Positions 45,816-53,600 of a DNA stretch of 64,000 nt are shown in pieces (the stretch's first letter is position 1; each line of letters starts with the position of its first letter). The translations under genes and the position numbers were made by a program. Below the pieces are notes generated by a model that worked only from the letters and a program-made list of their open reading frames with translations, was not told the DNA's origin and did no database searches. Source of the DNA: Sphingomonas sp. IC-11 (GTDB lineage Bacteria; Pseudomonadota; Alphaproteobacteria; Sphingomonadales; Sphingomonadaceae); NCBI RefSeq assembly GCF_021043365.1, contig NZ_JAJNDU010000002.1:1-64000 (forward strand). Reading direction: 5' to 3'.

Positions 45816-46183
45816 CGTGTTCTACTCCACCCTTTTTCACAGCGACGAGTACGTAATGTTATACCGTATCGTCAACGTACAAAGTGTGGAATGCGGCGGA
45901 ACGTTCATGTGTCCGCAGACATACCGTGTTGGTCGGCTCAGCCCGCCTGCCATACCCAGACCTTGCAGCAGAGCTGCGCGTGGGGCGCCCGACTGTTCAC
46001 CTTCTAGGATCGCGTGGCCCAATGCGAGCGTGACACCTTCCGCGGCTTTCAGGCAGCAACTCGACCCTGCCGAATGACCGGAATTAGGGCGCGTAGCGGA
46101 CGAATGAGTGTCTTCAGACGAGCGGCCGTTCATTTCACTTGAGCGCCTTTGGGCGACCGCTCGACGAAGAACTGATGCTCCGA
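45816..46183. promoter_or_regulatory. Promoter region of the znuD-like gene
   Basis: 368 bases between the zinc receptor start and the stop of the first AhpD-like gene, both minus strand. It holds the Zur-like box at 45853-45870. A minus-strand open frame at 45837-46133 has no recognisable domain and no RBS and is not called as a gene. Confidence 0.4.
45853..45870. promoter_or_regulatory. Zur-like box upstream of znuD
   Basis: GTAATGTTATACCGTATC. The left part, GTAATGTTATA, equals the Zur half-site known from proteobacteria (consensus GTAATGTTATAACATTAC or close); the right half is degenerate. It is 38 bases upstream of the receptor start, on the promoter side, so zinc repression is likely. 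Confidence 0.55.
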
Positions 46184-46663
46184 TTAAGACAGGCCTGATT
46201 TATCCAGCCCAAAAGCCTTGTCTTGCGACCCGGGCACCGACCGGAACGCGATCGAGGCGCGATTCCAAGCGTTGATTACCATCACCATGTAGGTGAGGTA
46301 GACGAGCTCATCTTCCGAGAACTGCGCGCGCACTTGCGCGTAGGTGTCGTCTGCCACGCCGTGCGGCGCCAGGCGGGTGAGCGCTTCGGTCCACGTCAAT
46401 GCGGCGCGCTCACGGTCGTTGAACAGGGTCGACTCACGCCAGATCGCGACGTGGTGGAGGCGCAGTTCGCGTTCGCCGTGCAGCTTGGCCTGTTTGATGT
46501 GCATGTCGAGGCAGAAGGCACAGCCATTGAGCTGTGACCCGCGTATCTCGACCAAGCTCAGGATGGTCTGCTCGACCGTCCCCTTCTTGAGTGCGAGGGT
46601 AAGCTCGGTGAGCTTCTGCGTCAGTGCCGGCACTTGGCGCATGTGGTTCAGTCGTTCGGTCAT
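46184..46663 (-). CDS. AhpD-like/carboxymuconolactone decarboxylase-family protein (1)
   Basis: A 159-residue AhpD-like protein. The redox pair is Cys48 and Cys51 in GCAFCLDMH, with the usual His three residues later. ERLNHMRQVPALTQKL and LYTWTEALTRLA-like text (ALTWTEALTRLA) are typical of this family. ATG at 46663 is preferred over 46678 because MTERLNH matches the family start. It follows the second AhpD-like gene by 29 bases and is probably transcribed with it from an ECF41 promoter. Members reduce hydroperoxides or act as decarboxylases; the actual substrate is unknown. Confidence 0.87.
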   Translation of the reverse strand: MTERLNHMRQVPALTQKLTELTLALKKGTVEQTILSLVEIRGSQLNGCAFCLDMHIKQAKLHGERELRLHHVAIWRESTLFNDRERAALTWTEALTRLAPHGVADDTYAQVRAQFSEDELVYLTYMVMVINAWNRASIAFRSVPGSQDKAFGLDKSGLS

Positions 46664-46692
46664 GGTCCGTAGATCCAATAAGTTGGGGAGTG

Positions 46693-47148
46693 TCAGGGCT
46701 TGGCTTTGACCGCCAAGCGGAACGGCGCGCCAAGTCGATTGAAGGCATTCATCGCCGCGATCGCTATCGTCAGATCGACCAGATCGCGCGGCTCGAACAC
46801 TGCCGCTGCGGCGGCATAAGCCTCGTCCGAGGCATGGGTCTCGCTCACCCGCGTTACCTCCTCCGCCCAGGCAAGCGCCGCGCGATACCGTGGCGCGAAC
46901 AGGTGGGGCACCTCAGCCCACACCGGCAGCAGTGCCACCTTGTCGAGCGGCATCGTCTTGAGCAGGTCGCGCGTATGCAGGTCGATGCAATGCGCGCAGC
47001 CGTTAATCTGCGACACGCGCAGGAACACGAGGTGGATCATTTCTTCCGGCAGATTGGTGCCCGTGGTTACGTAGTGATGCACGCCGAACAGGGCCTTTGC
47101 GCCCACGGGCGCAACCTCATGCCACACCGGCCTCTTGGTCTCGTTCAT
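46693..47148 (-). CDS. AhpD-like/carboxymuconolactone decarboxylase-family protein (2)
   Basis: A 151-residue paralogue with Cys51 and Cys54 in GCAHCIDLH. The region LPVWAEVPHLFAPRYRAALAWAEEVTRV is the family's long helix pair. AGGAG lies 8 bases before the ATG at 47148, and the open frame to 47193 has no support. A perfect ECF41 promoter ends 46 bases upstream. It is clearly related to the broken gene at 35866. ECF41 sigma factors are known to sit next to and drive such genes. Confidence 0.9.
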   Translation of the reverse strand: MNETKRPVWHEVAPVGAKALFGVHHYVTTGTNLPEEMIHLVFLRVSQINGCAHCIDLHTRDLLKTMPLDKVALLPVWAEVPHLFAPRYRAALAWAEEVTRVSETHASDEAYAAAAAVFEPRDLVDLTIAIAAMNAFNRLGAPFRLAVKAKP

Positions 47149-47194
47149 GCCATCGCTCCTTTTGCAGCAGCGTCCAATCGACGCTTGCTGCACT

Positions 47195-47221
47195 GACGAG
47201 GCAGGCTCCGGCGATGTGACA
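47195..47221 (-). promoter_or_regulatory. ECF41 promoter for the AhpD-like genes
   Basis: On the minus strand TGTCACA (47221-47215), 16 bases, CGTC (47198-47195), a perfect match to the ECF41 consensus. It points at the gene starting at 47148. Confidence 0.85.
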
Positions 47222-47254
47222 TGTCCAAAGTATTTTTGGTTCTGCCCGCGACCA

Positions 47255-47281
47255 TGTCACACTGCAGCGAGCTGGCTCGTC
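47255..47281 (+). promoter_or_regulatory. ECF41 promoter for the sigma factor gene
   Basis: TGTCACA (47255-47261), 16 bases, CGTC (47278-47281), a perfect match, 30 bases before the ATG at 47312. The sigma factor probably controls itself. Confidence 0.85.
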
Positions 47282-47311
47282 AGATCAGGGGAACCATTGG
47301 AGCGACGCAAG

Positions 47312-48220
47312 ATGACGAAGGTCGACGGCGTGGAGGCGCCAGCAAAGACGATCGAACCGAGCACTCGCCTGGCTGACTTTCAGCGCGAGCGTAAGCGGCT
47401 TATCCGCCTGGCCTATCGGATGCTCGGCTCGTTCAGTGAAGCCGAGGATGTGGTCCAGGATAGCTGGTTGAAATGGGAGCAGGTCGAGGGTGGCGTTGAC
47501 TCCTCCGCTGCCTATCTGACGCAGGTCGTCACCCGGCTGTGCCTCGATCGCCTGAAATCCGCTCGCTCGCGCCGCGAAACCTACATCGGCCCATGGCTGC
47601 CGGACCCGCTGGTGGGCTCGACCGATCCCGATGAAACGATTGCCGACGATATCACGGTCACGCTGATGCTCGCCATGGAGCGCTTGTCGCCGTTGGAACG
47701 CGCAGCTTTCCTTCTCCACGACGTATTCGATATCGCTCTGAGCGAAGTCGCCGTGACGCTTAGTCGCGAGCCGGCGGCGGTGCGCCAGCTGGCTTCTCGC
47801 GCACGCAAGCATGTCCAGGCCGCACGGCCGCGCTTCAGCGTGGAAGCAGCCGAGGCAAGCCGGATCACTCAGGCGTTCTTCGTTGCCGCACGCGATGGCG
47901 ATACCGCCTCACTTGCCTCGTTGCTTGCCGAAGAGGTTGAGATCCATTCGGACGGCGGCGGCAAGGTGCTCGCCTTCCGTAACGTGATCCGCGGCGTTGA
48001 TCGGGCACTGCGCTTGTTCGCCGGACTTCGTCGCAAGAATGCGCCGACCGCCCAGCTGCTGCACACCGCGACGATCGATGGGCTGCCTGGCTACATCAGT
48101 GTCGATCGCGGCATCGTGCAGACTACCGCCCTCGATATACGCGCCGGCAAGATCACAGCGATCTACATCGTTCGCAACCCCGACAAGTTGCAGCATCTGG
48201 CAGGCGCAATGATCGGCTAG
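47312..48220 (+). CDS. ECF41-family RNA polymerase sigma factor
   Basis: A 302-residue sigma-70 factor of group ECF41. Region 2 spans about 25-90 (RLIRLAYRMLGSFSEAEDVV), the linker holds the WLPDP motif at 95-99 (typical WLPEP), and region 4 spans about 120-170. A C-terminal SnoaL-like domain of about 120 residues carries DGGGK (214-218). In ECF41 this domain contacts the core sigma part and tunes activity in place of an anti-sigma factor. GGAG at 47299-47302 supports the ATG at 47312; the frame upstream overlaps the AhpD-like gene. Divergent AhpD-like genes are its expected targets. Confidence 0.92.
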   Translation: MTKVDGVEAPAKTIEPSTRLADFQRERKRLIRLAYRMLGSFSEAEDVVQDSWLKWEQVEGGVDSSAAYLTQVVTRLCLDRLKSARSRRETYIGPWLPDPLVGSTDPDETIADDITVTLMLAMERLSPLERAAFLLHDVFDIALSEVAVTLSREPAAVRQLASRARKHVQAARPRFSVEAAEASRITQAFFVAARDGDTASLASLLAEEVEIHSDGGGKVLAFRNVIRGVDRALRLFAGLRRKNAPTAQLLHTATIDGLPGYISVDRGIVQTTALDIRAGKITAIYIVRNPDKLQHLAGAMIG

Positions 48221-48660
48221 ATCAACCGACCGAGCCTCCACGCAGAACCACGCAGAACGGCCGCTTCTAGGCGTGCCGGGAGCGAGGCTGGAGAGTGGGA
48301 ATTAAAGCGCTAAGCGGTCGTGAAGCGCTCGGTGAATGAGAGTCTGCTTCTGGAGAGCGGATAGCCGGTCTGAAGGTTCGGGAATGGGTCGCCGTAGCCG
48401 CTGAACGGTCGATCGCCACATGATCAATCTCGACCGCTCGTCGCGCCAATCGCGTCTAGAATGTTCTGCCTGGTAAAGTCGCGGCTTCCCCGTTTCTCCG
48501 TCTTCACTGATGCGCATCTTCCATCATCATGCCTGCTCGGGTAGAAGTTGATTAACGAGGTCGCGGTCGTCTGCCATAGTCGTGGCACGAAGCGCGACGA
48601 CGCTCCCGAAGTGCAGATGCAGCTTTGTCGCAGCGGGGGCATCGTCAACCGAGATGGAGC
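48221..48660. other. Gene-poor stretch
   Basis: 440 bases with no convincing gene after the sigma factor. Short frames on both strands have no RBS and no domain. It grades into the decayed region that follows. Confidence 0.45.
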
Positions 48661-48837
48661 TTACTCGATCTCGGCAAACAGTTCGGAGATGGGAACCTCC
48701 GAAGCGTCTGCCAGGCGCTGCACCACCGTGATGGTCGGGTCACGCGCACCGCGCTCGATCCCGCTGACGTACGGGCGATCAATCCCAAACTCGAGCGCGA
48801 ACTTTTCCTGGCCTATGCCCTTCGCCCGCCGCAAGCA
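48661..48837 (-). pseudogene. XRE-family helix-turn-helix fragment
   Basis: The frame encodes RRAKGIGQEKFALEFGIDRPYVSGIERGARDP and then TITVVQRLADASEVPISELF, a full XRE helix-turn-helix. The usual N-terminal dozen residues before the domain are missing or out of frame; the open frame continues upstream only with unrelated sequence. It looks like a regulator truncated at its 5' end. A GTG upstream could still start a short protein, so expression cannot be excluded. Confidence 0.6.
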
Positions 48838-48959
48838 AGGGCGGCTCCCAGCCACGGCGACCGGGTACACCAATGAAGCACGTGCTTTCTTCGACGCTGA
48901 TCCTGGCACGATGTGGATCACCTTCGCCCGTGGCCGGATGTGGTGGTCAGCGCCATTGG

Positions 48960-49210
48960 CGAACGCCGCGCATCCGTGACACGCGCTGCCAACGGATGTC
49001 GCCAGCGAACAACGGACCCAACCGATTCTACCAGTGACGCACGGTCTCGTGGCAGATGTCGACCCCGCGCTCGAACAGCGAATTCTCGACGTTCCGCAGC
49101 GACAGCGGAAACCGCACGTACATCATCACGACAAGCCGGATCACCTCGATTGACGAGTTGAACCGGCGGAACGGCCTGGGCGGCTTGGCTCTCGATCGGC
49201 GGCTGATCAC
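48960..49210 (-). mobile_element. IS6-family transposase remnant
   Basis: The frame from 49210 reads MISRRSRAKPPRPFRRFNSS and then VIRLVVMMYVRFPLSLRNVE, SLFERGVDICHETVRHW, which is the N-terminal part of IS6-family transposases. An in-frame TAG follows where the family has Trp (HW-stop-NRLGPLFAGDIRWQRV). The match continues to about RMRGVRQWR, then is lost before the catalytic DDE core. No terminal inverted repeats were found. It is a dead insertion-sequence remnant. Confidence 0.75.
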
Positions 49211-49263
49211 GCCGAGCTAGCAGCGCTCGCCAGGCGTTGCCACGTTGGTTTGACAGGCCCAGT

Positions 49264-50142
49264 TCAGGTCCTTGTTGCCGGAGTTGCTGTTTGAACGGGC
49301 AGATGACGGGCAAGGAAGTCGAGCATGGCGGCGTTGAACGCGTCGTTGCGATCGCCCGCGATCATGTGCCCGGCGCCCGCCACGTCGGCGACTTCCGCCC
49401 AGGGCAGTAGAGCACGGAAGGCCGCGACGCTTTCGTCGGAGACGATGTCGCTGCTGAGCCCCCGAACGAGCATCAGCGGAAAGGGCGCGCCTGCCGCGAT
49501 CCGGTCGGCGGACACGCGTACCGTGGCGTGGTGCACGGCCGGCGCGGTGCCGATGATCTTCGGATCCCAATGCCAGCGAAGGCGACCGTCGGGATGCTCG
49601 CGCAGGTTGCGGCGCAGCGCGCTGGGGTCGCGCGGACGCGGACGATGCGGATTATAGGCGGCGACCGCGTCCACCGCCTCGTCGAGCGTCGCGAAGCCGT
49701 CAGTATGACGGCGCATGAAGCTGGTGATCCGTTCGATGCCGGCAGGTTCCGGATGCGGGGTGATGTCGACCAGCACCAATGCATCCACCGCCAGCCCCTG
49801 GGCCACGGCATGAAGCGATGTTGCGCCACCCAGCGACGCTCCCACCAGAGCGAGGGGCCTTGTCTCGCCTACCACCGCGCGCAGATCCGAAGCGCGGTGG
49901 TCCAGGAGATAGTCGCCTTCGGGCGACCACATGCTGTCGCCATGGCCACGGGCATCAAAGTTGATGACGCGATAGCCGCCAGCCACCAACGCGCGCACCG
50001 CCCCCGACCAGCTATGCCGCGTCTGCCCGCCACCATGGAGGAGCACGACAGTGGGTGCGTTCGCCGGCCCACCTTCGTCGAGGGCGATCGTCAGCCCGTC
50101 CGGTGTGCGAACGTCGCGCCGGCGCACCGCTTCAGCCGACAT
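49264..50142 (-). CDS. Alpha/beta hydrolase
   Basis: A 292-residue alpha/beta hydrolase. The oxyanion-hole HGGGQ follows the first long strand (LLHGGGQTRHSW), the nucleophile is Ser103 in GASLGG, and the C-terminal VAGAGHMIAGDR provides the catalytic His. NFDARGHGDS is family-typical. ATG at 50142 overlaps the last codons of the GFA gene by 11 bases; the frame to 50223 is a shadow of that gene. Substrate unknown (esters, lactones or epoxides). It is the second gene of a two-gene operon probably controlled by the TetR at 50705. Confidence 0.85.
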   Translation of the reverse strand: MSAEAVRRRDVRTPDGLTIALDEGGPANAPTVVLLHGGGQTRHSWSGAVRALVAGGYRVINFDARGHGDSMWSPEGDYLLDHRASDLRAVVGETRPLALVGASLGGATSLHAVAQGLAVDALVLVDITPHPEPAGIERITSFMRRHTDGFATLDEAVDAVAAYNPHRPRPRDPSALRRNLREHPDGRLRWHWDPKIIGTAPAVHHATVRVSADRIAAGAPFPLMLVRGLSSDIVSDESVAAFRALLPWAEVADVAGAGHMIAGDRNDAFNAAMLDFLARHLPVQTATPATRT

Positions 50143-50548
50143 CGCGAGCGAAGCTCGGCACGTTGTCGGGAATGTCGACCCAAGGCAGCTTGCTTTGCGT
50201 CCAGACGTGGATGGTCGGAGCATAATTGCCGGGTTCGTCGGCAGTGCCGGCCTTTATCGCAACAACCGCAGGGTTGGCGGTAATCACCGACTGGATCGGT
50301 GAGCCGCACTGGCCGCAAAACTGGCGCAACACAGGTTGTCCGCTAGCAGTCGCTTTGTCCTCGAACGTCGTGATCGGCCCGTCGACCGTAACTTCACGTG
50401 ACTTGGCGACGATGTTGACCGAGAAAGCTGCGCCCGACTGAGCGCGGCAGTTCGTGCAATGGCAGGCTGCCACCGCGAGGGGCGAGCCCGCGATCCGCCA
50501 GCTAACCGCACCGCAATTGCACCTGCCCGTGACCGCGTCTTCTGCCAT
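50132..50548 (-). CDS. GFA family zinc protein
   Basis: A 138-residue member of the glutathione-dependent formaldehyde-activating (GFA) fold. Zinc-binding Cys are at 10, 12, 29, 31, 34, 78 and 81 (GRCNCGAV, ACHCTNCR, FCGQCGS), the full family pattern. The middle segment lacks features that would indicate a substrate. Family members bind zinc; many act on thiol adducts, but most are uncharacterised. Divergent from the TetR gene, with a perfect palindrome between them. Confidence 0.88.
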   Translation of the reverse strand: MAEDAVTGRCNCGAVSWRIAGSPLAVAACHCTNCRAQSGAAFSVNIVAKSREVTVDGPITTFEDKATASGQPVLRQFCGQCGSPIQSVITANPAVVAIKAGTADEPGNYAPTIHVWTQSKLPWVDIPDNVPSFARDVG

Positions 50549-50662
50549 TTTGCTCTCCTGCTTTTGTCGTCTTGCGCGAAGAATGGCCCAAAGCAGCTAT
50601 TCTAACAACAGTAGATTACTTCCTTGCCCGAGGTGACAGTTGACGCTTCACCTGTATCCGGT

Positions 50663-50680
50663 TGACCAGCCGGCTGGTCA
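50663..50680. promoter_or_regulatory. Perfect 18-bp palindrome upstream of TetR
   Basis: TGACCAGCCGGCTGGTCA, a perfect palindrome 25 bases before the TetR start and 115 bases from the GFA start. This is the expected form and place of a TetR operator that controls both diverging units. Confidence 0.6.
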
Positions 50681-50704
50681 TCGCAGCGATGAGGAAGCGA
50701 GATC

Positions 50705-51337
50705 GTGCCAAGACCAGTCAAGCCGATGATATCGCGTCGCGGGGCTGCGGAAGCGGCGCTTGCAGTGATCGACGAACACGGGCTTGATGGCTTCAACATG
50801 GCGCTGGTTGCCCAGCGGCTGGGGGTCAAGCCGCCCTCGCTTTACCATCACTTTCGCGATCGGCGGGAGGTGTTGGCGGAGGTGGCCTTGCTGCTGCTTG
50901 ACCCCGGCGAGTTTGCGCTGGACGAAGCGGACTGGCCGGAGCGACTTATTGAGCTGTGCCTCAAGACACGCCGATCGTTGCTGGAACACCCGCGGGCCGC
51001 TTCGCTGATCCTCCAATATTTCCCGCGCCATCTTCTGCTGGACGAATATGACCGTGCAGCGCGCGAGGATCCACTCGCGGCCGAGTTGCACATGGCGGTG
51101 ATCGAAGGGACGGAGAAGATCACGTTCGGCTCGGCCTTGTTCGAGGCGTTCGCGCGATCGGCTGACGTTCCCTCCTTCCCCACAGTGGATGCTGCGCGAT
51201 ATCCGACGCTCACGCATGCGCTCGCGTCGAACCCGTTTGCCGACGAGGAGCTGTTCGTCGAGACGCTGCGCATGTTCCTGGGGGGAGCCATGGCTCGGGC
51301 GGCAACGAAGAGCTGGGGCATGCGGCTGGCGCCCTAA
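50705..51337 (+). CDS. TetR/AcrR family regulator
   Basis: A 210-residue regulator. The helix-turn-helix is at about 25-45 (GFNMALVAQRLGVKPPSLYHHF), followed by a C-terminal domain that resembles the TetR protein at 62343 (both have SLYHHFRD, ELC-TRR or ELSCATRR and FPRHLLL or FPRRLML). GTG at 50705 follows a GAGGAAG. Its stop overlaps the stop of the molybdopterin oxidoreductase, which converges. Its probable operator is the palindrome at 50663-50680. Confidence 0.88.
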   Translation: MPRPVKPMISRRGAAEAALAVIDEHGLDGFNMALVAQRLGVKPPSLYHHFRDRREVLAEVALLLLDPGEFALDEADWPERLIELCLKTRRSLLEHPRAASLILQYFPRHLLLDEYDRAAREDPLAAELHMAVIEGTEKITFGSALFEAFARSADVPSFPTVDAARYPTLTHALASNPFADEELFVETLRMFLGGAMARAATKSWGMRLAP

Positions 51338-53466
51338 TCAGCGCGCTCCAGTCGCACCGGAATCGCCGACAGCCGCGGCATGGCGTTGATCGGCTGAACC
51401 GCACGATCGCGCGCCACCAGCCGCGTCGTGGACACGCCGTCGCGCAACGGATCGGTCGCATCGGGCAAGCCGCCCCAGCCGTGCGACATGGATACGACCC
51501 CCGGCCGGATCGCGGAATCGATCTGCACCTCTGCGATCACGGCATCATGCTCGGCCATCACGCGGACGCGGTCACCGTTCGAGACACCAAGCGTGTCGGC
51601 ATCTACCGGCGCAATCCATGCCGGGTTGCGCGGGAACCGCTTTCGGGTGCCAGCAAGATCGCGGCCGAAGCTGTTCATCGTCTCTCGCTCGCGCCGGGCG
51701 ACCAGGAGATGCGACGCTGACCCGCCCCGCACCGTGCGTGCGACAGCCAGGTCTGATCGGCACTGGCGCAACTCGACAAGCACGTCCGGGGGCGCGATCG
51801 TCAGCCGATCGCGCCGGCCTCCGCGGGCTGGTTTCACGGTAGGAACGGGGCGGTCGAACACCGCGCCGGAAGGACAGGCTTTCACGACGGACAGCGGCAC
51901 GGTTGAGCCGCCTGCGAGCCGATCAAGCAATGCATCGCTGCTGGGGGTCTCATGCATGTCGAGTGGGCCGGCAAGGTCGAGTGACAGGCCAAGGCGCTGC
52001 GCGAGCGCGAAATAGACGCGCCAATCGTCGACCACGTCGGCCTCGCTCGGTGGGTCCACCAACGCGGGGGTATATTGCGCGAAGGGCAGTTCGAGGCCAA
52101 GCGCCTCGAGGAACTGTGTGTGGTCCGGGCGTTCGAACGGCTGCTTCACGGCAAAGACCACATCAGCGAGTCTCGCGGTTTCGGACCAGACCACGTCGCT
52201 GGTCACGAGCAGGTCGAGGCTGCGGAGCGCCGTTAGGGCGTGGCGCTGGTCAGGGAGGGCGTTGGCGGGGTTGGCGCCAATGCAGAACAGCGCGCGAATG
52301 CCGCCGGGTTCATCGCTCAGGATCTCGTCGGCGAGCGTTGCGGTCATCATCTGGCCGAACATCGTGCCGTAGCCGGTGACGCCCCGATGGCCGCTCTCCC
52401 ACTCGCGGCGCGCCGGCCGGACCTCGGCACGGACTGGCCGGTCGGGGTTGAGCACGGGGAGGCGGGGCACCGGCTCGCCGGCACGCAGCAAGCGACCGCA
52501 GACGACGTTCAGCGTCTCGATCAGATGCTCGGCGAGGTTGGAGTGATCGGCCATGTTGGGGCCGGTGCCGCCACCGGCGCAGCCGCGACGGCCGTCGCGG
52601 GCGAACATGGCGGCGGCTTGGTGGAGCTGGCCGAACCCTAATCCGGCGCGCGCTTCCACCAGCGCGGGATCGAAGGCGCCGACGGCCTGGGTCAGCTCGG
52701 CGAGGCCCGCGACATGCTCGGCGCAGAAGGCCGCATCGTGCCAGCCTTCGCTCAGGATGATGTTGAGGAGCGCAGCGAAGATCGCGGCGTCGTAACCGGG
52801 AAGCGGTTGGAGAAACAGGTCGGCGTTCGCCGCCGTCTGGGTGCGGACCGGATCGATCACGATCAGCTTGAGGCCGGCGCGGCGCGCCTCCTTGATCTGC
52901 TTTACCGGATCATAGGGCGGCAGATTGCCCGACCATCCCGACAGGGAGACCATCGGGTTGACGCCCGACAGCAGCCAAACGTCCGCGCTCTTCAGCGGCT
53001 GGCGCCCAGCGAGCCAGCTTCCCATGCGGCCGATCGTCACCCACTTGGCCGACTGGTCGATCGTCATGGAGGTGAACAGCGACGGCGAGCCGAGCGCGCG
53101 CAGGAAGTCGATTGCGAGCGGTCGGTAGATGGCGTTGCAGGTCGCCTGCGTGCCGACATAAGCGGCGATCGCGCGCGGGCCGTGGCGATCGATGATCGGT
53201 CGCAGGCGCGTCGCTATGAGGTCGATCGCGTCGCCGAAGCCGATCGCCTCATGCGTGCCGTCCGGGCGGCGGCGCTGGTGTCGCAGCAGGCGCTTTGGGC
53301 CATAGTGGAACTCGGGCGAGGCGAGGCCCTTGCTGCACGCGAAGCCGCGGGTGAGCGGGTTCTCCTTGTCGCCGCGCACCTTGGTGACACGGCCGTTTTC
53401 GATGGTGGCGACGAGGCCGCACATCCCCTGGCAGATCCGGCAGAAAGTGCGAGCCTCGGTGGTCAT
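51334..53466 (-). CDS. Molybdopterin-dependent oxidoreductase
   Basis: A 710-residue molybdopterin enzyme of the DMSO reductase superfamily. The N-terminal 4Fe-4S site is Cys9, Cys12, Cys16 and Cys44 (CRICQGMC, GFACSKG). SMTIDQSAKWVTIGRMGSW is where the metal ligand normally lies, and no Cys or Sec is present there, so it is not a classical formate dehydrogenase. The C-terminal molydopterin-binding domain contains NGDRVRVMAEHDAV and MSHGWGGLPDATDP. No signal peptide, so cytoplasmic. It follows the thiolase-like gene after 134 bases and may belong to the same pathway. Reaction unknown. Confidence 0.85.
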   Translation of the reverse strand: MTTEARTFCRICQGMCGLVATIENGRVTKVRGDKENPLTRGFACSKGLASPEFHYGPKRLLRHQRRRPDGTHEAIGFGDAIDLIATRLRPIIDRHGPRAIAAYVGTQATCNAIYRPLAIDFLRALGSPSLFTSMTIDQSAKWVTIGRMGSWLAGRQPLKSADVWLLSGVNPMVSLSGWSGNLPPYDPVKQIKEARRAGLKLIVIDPVRTQTAANADLFLQPLPGYDAAIFAALLNIILSEGWHDAAFCAEHVAGLAELTQAVGAFDPALVEARAGLGFGQLHQAAAMFARDGRRGCAGGGTGPNMADHSNLAEHLIETLNVVCGRLLRAGEPVPRLPVLNPDRPVRAEVRPARREWESGHRGVTGYGTMFGQMMTATLADEILSDEPGGIRALFCIGANPANALPDQRHALTALRSLDLLVTSDVVWSETARLADVVFAVKQPFERPDHTQFLEALGLELPFAQYTPALVDPPSEADVVDDWRVYFALAQRLGLSLDLAGPLDMHETPSSDALLDRLAGGSTVPLSVVKACPSGAVFDRPVPTVKPARGGRRDRLTIAPPDVLVELRQCRSDLAVARTVRGGSASHLLVARRERETMNSFGRDLAGTRKRFPRNPAWIAPVDADTLGVSNGDRVRVMAEHDAVIAEVQIDSAIRPGVVSMSHGWGGLPDATDPLRDGVSTTRLVARDRAVQPINAMPRLSAIPVRLERAD

Positions 53467-53600
53467 GTGTGGCCGTGCTCTCTCGGCGCCTCACCGGTGA
53501 AGGCCAGGGCCCAGTTCGGAAGGTCAAGGTAACGACGCGCTGCGTGCATTGTCGACCTCACCGATATCGGGCCCCGGCCTTCGCCGGGGTGAGGCGGTGG

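Noticed and set aside
45837..46133. Minus-strand frame upstream of znuD
   Set aside because: No RBS, no recognisable domain, and it overlaps the Zur-like promoter.
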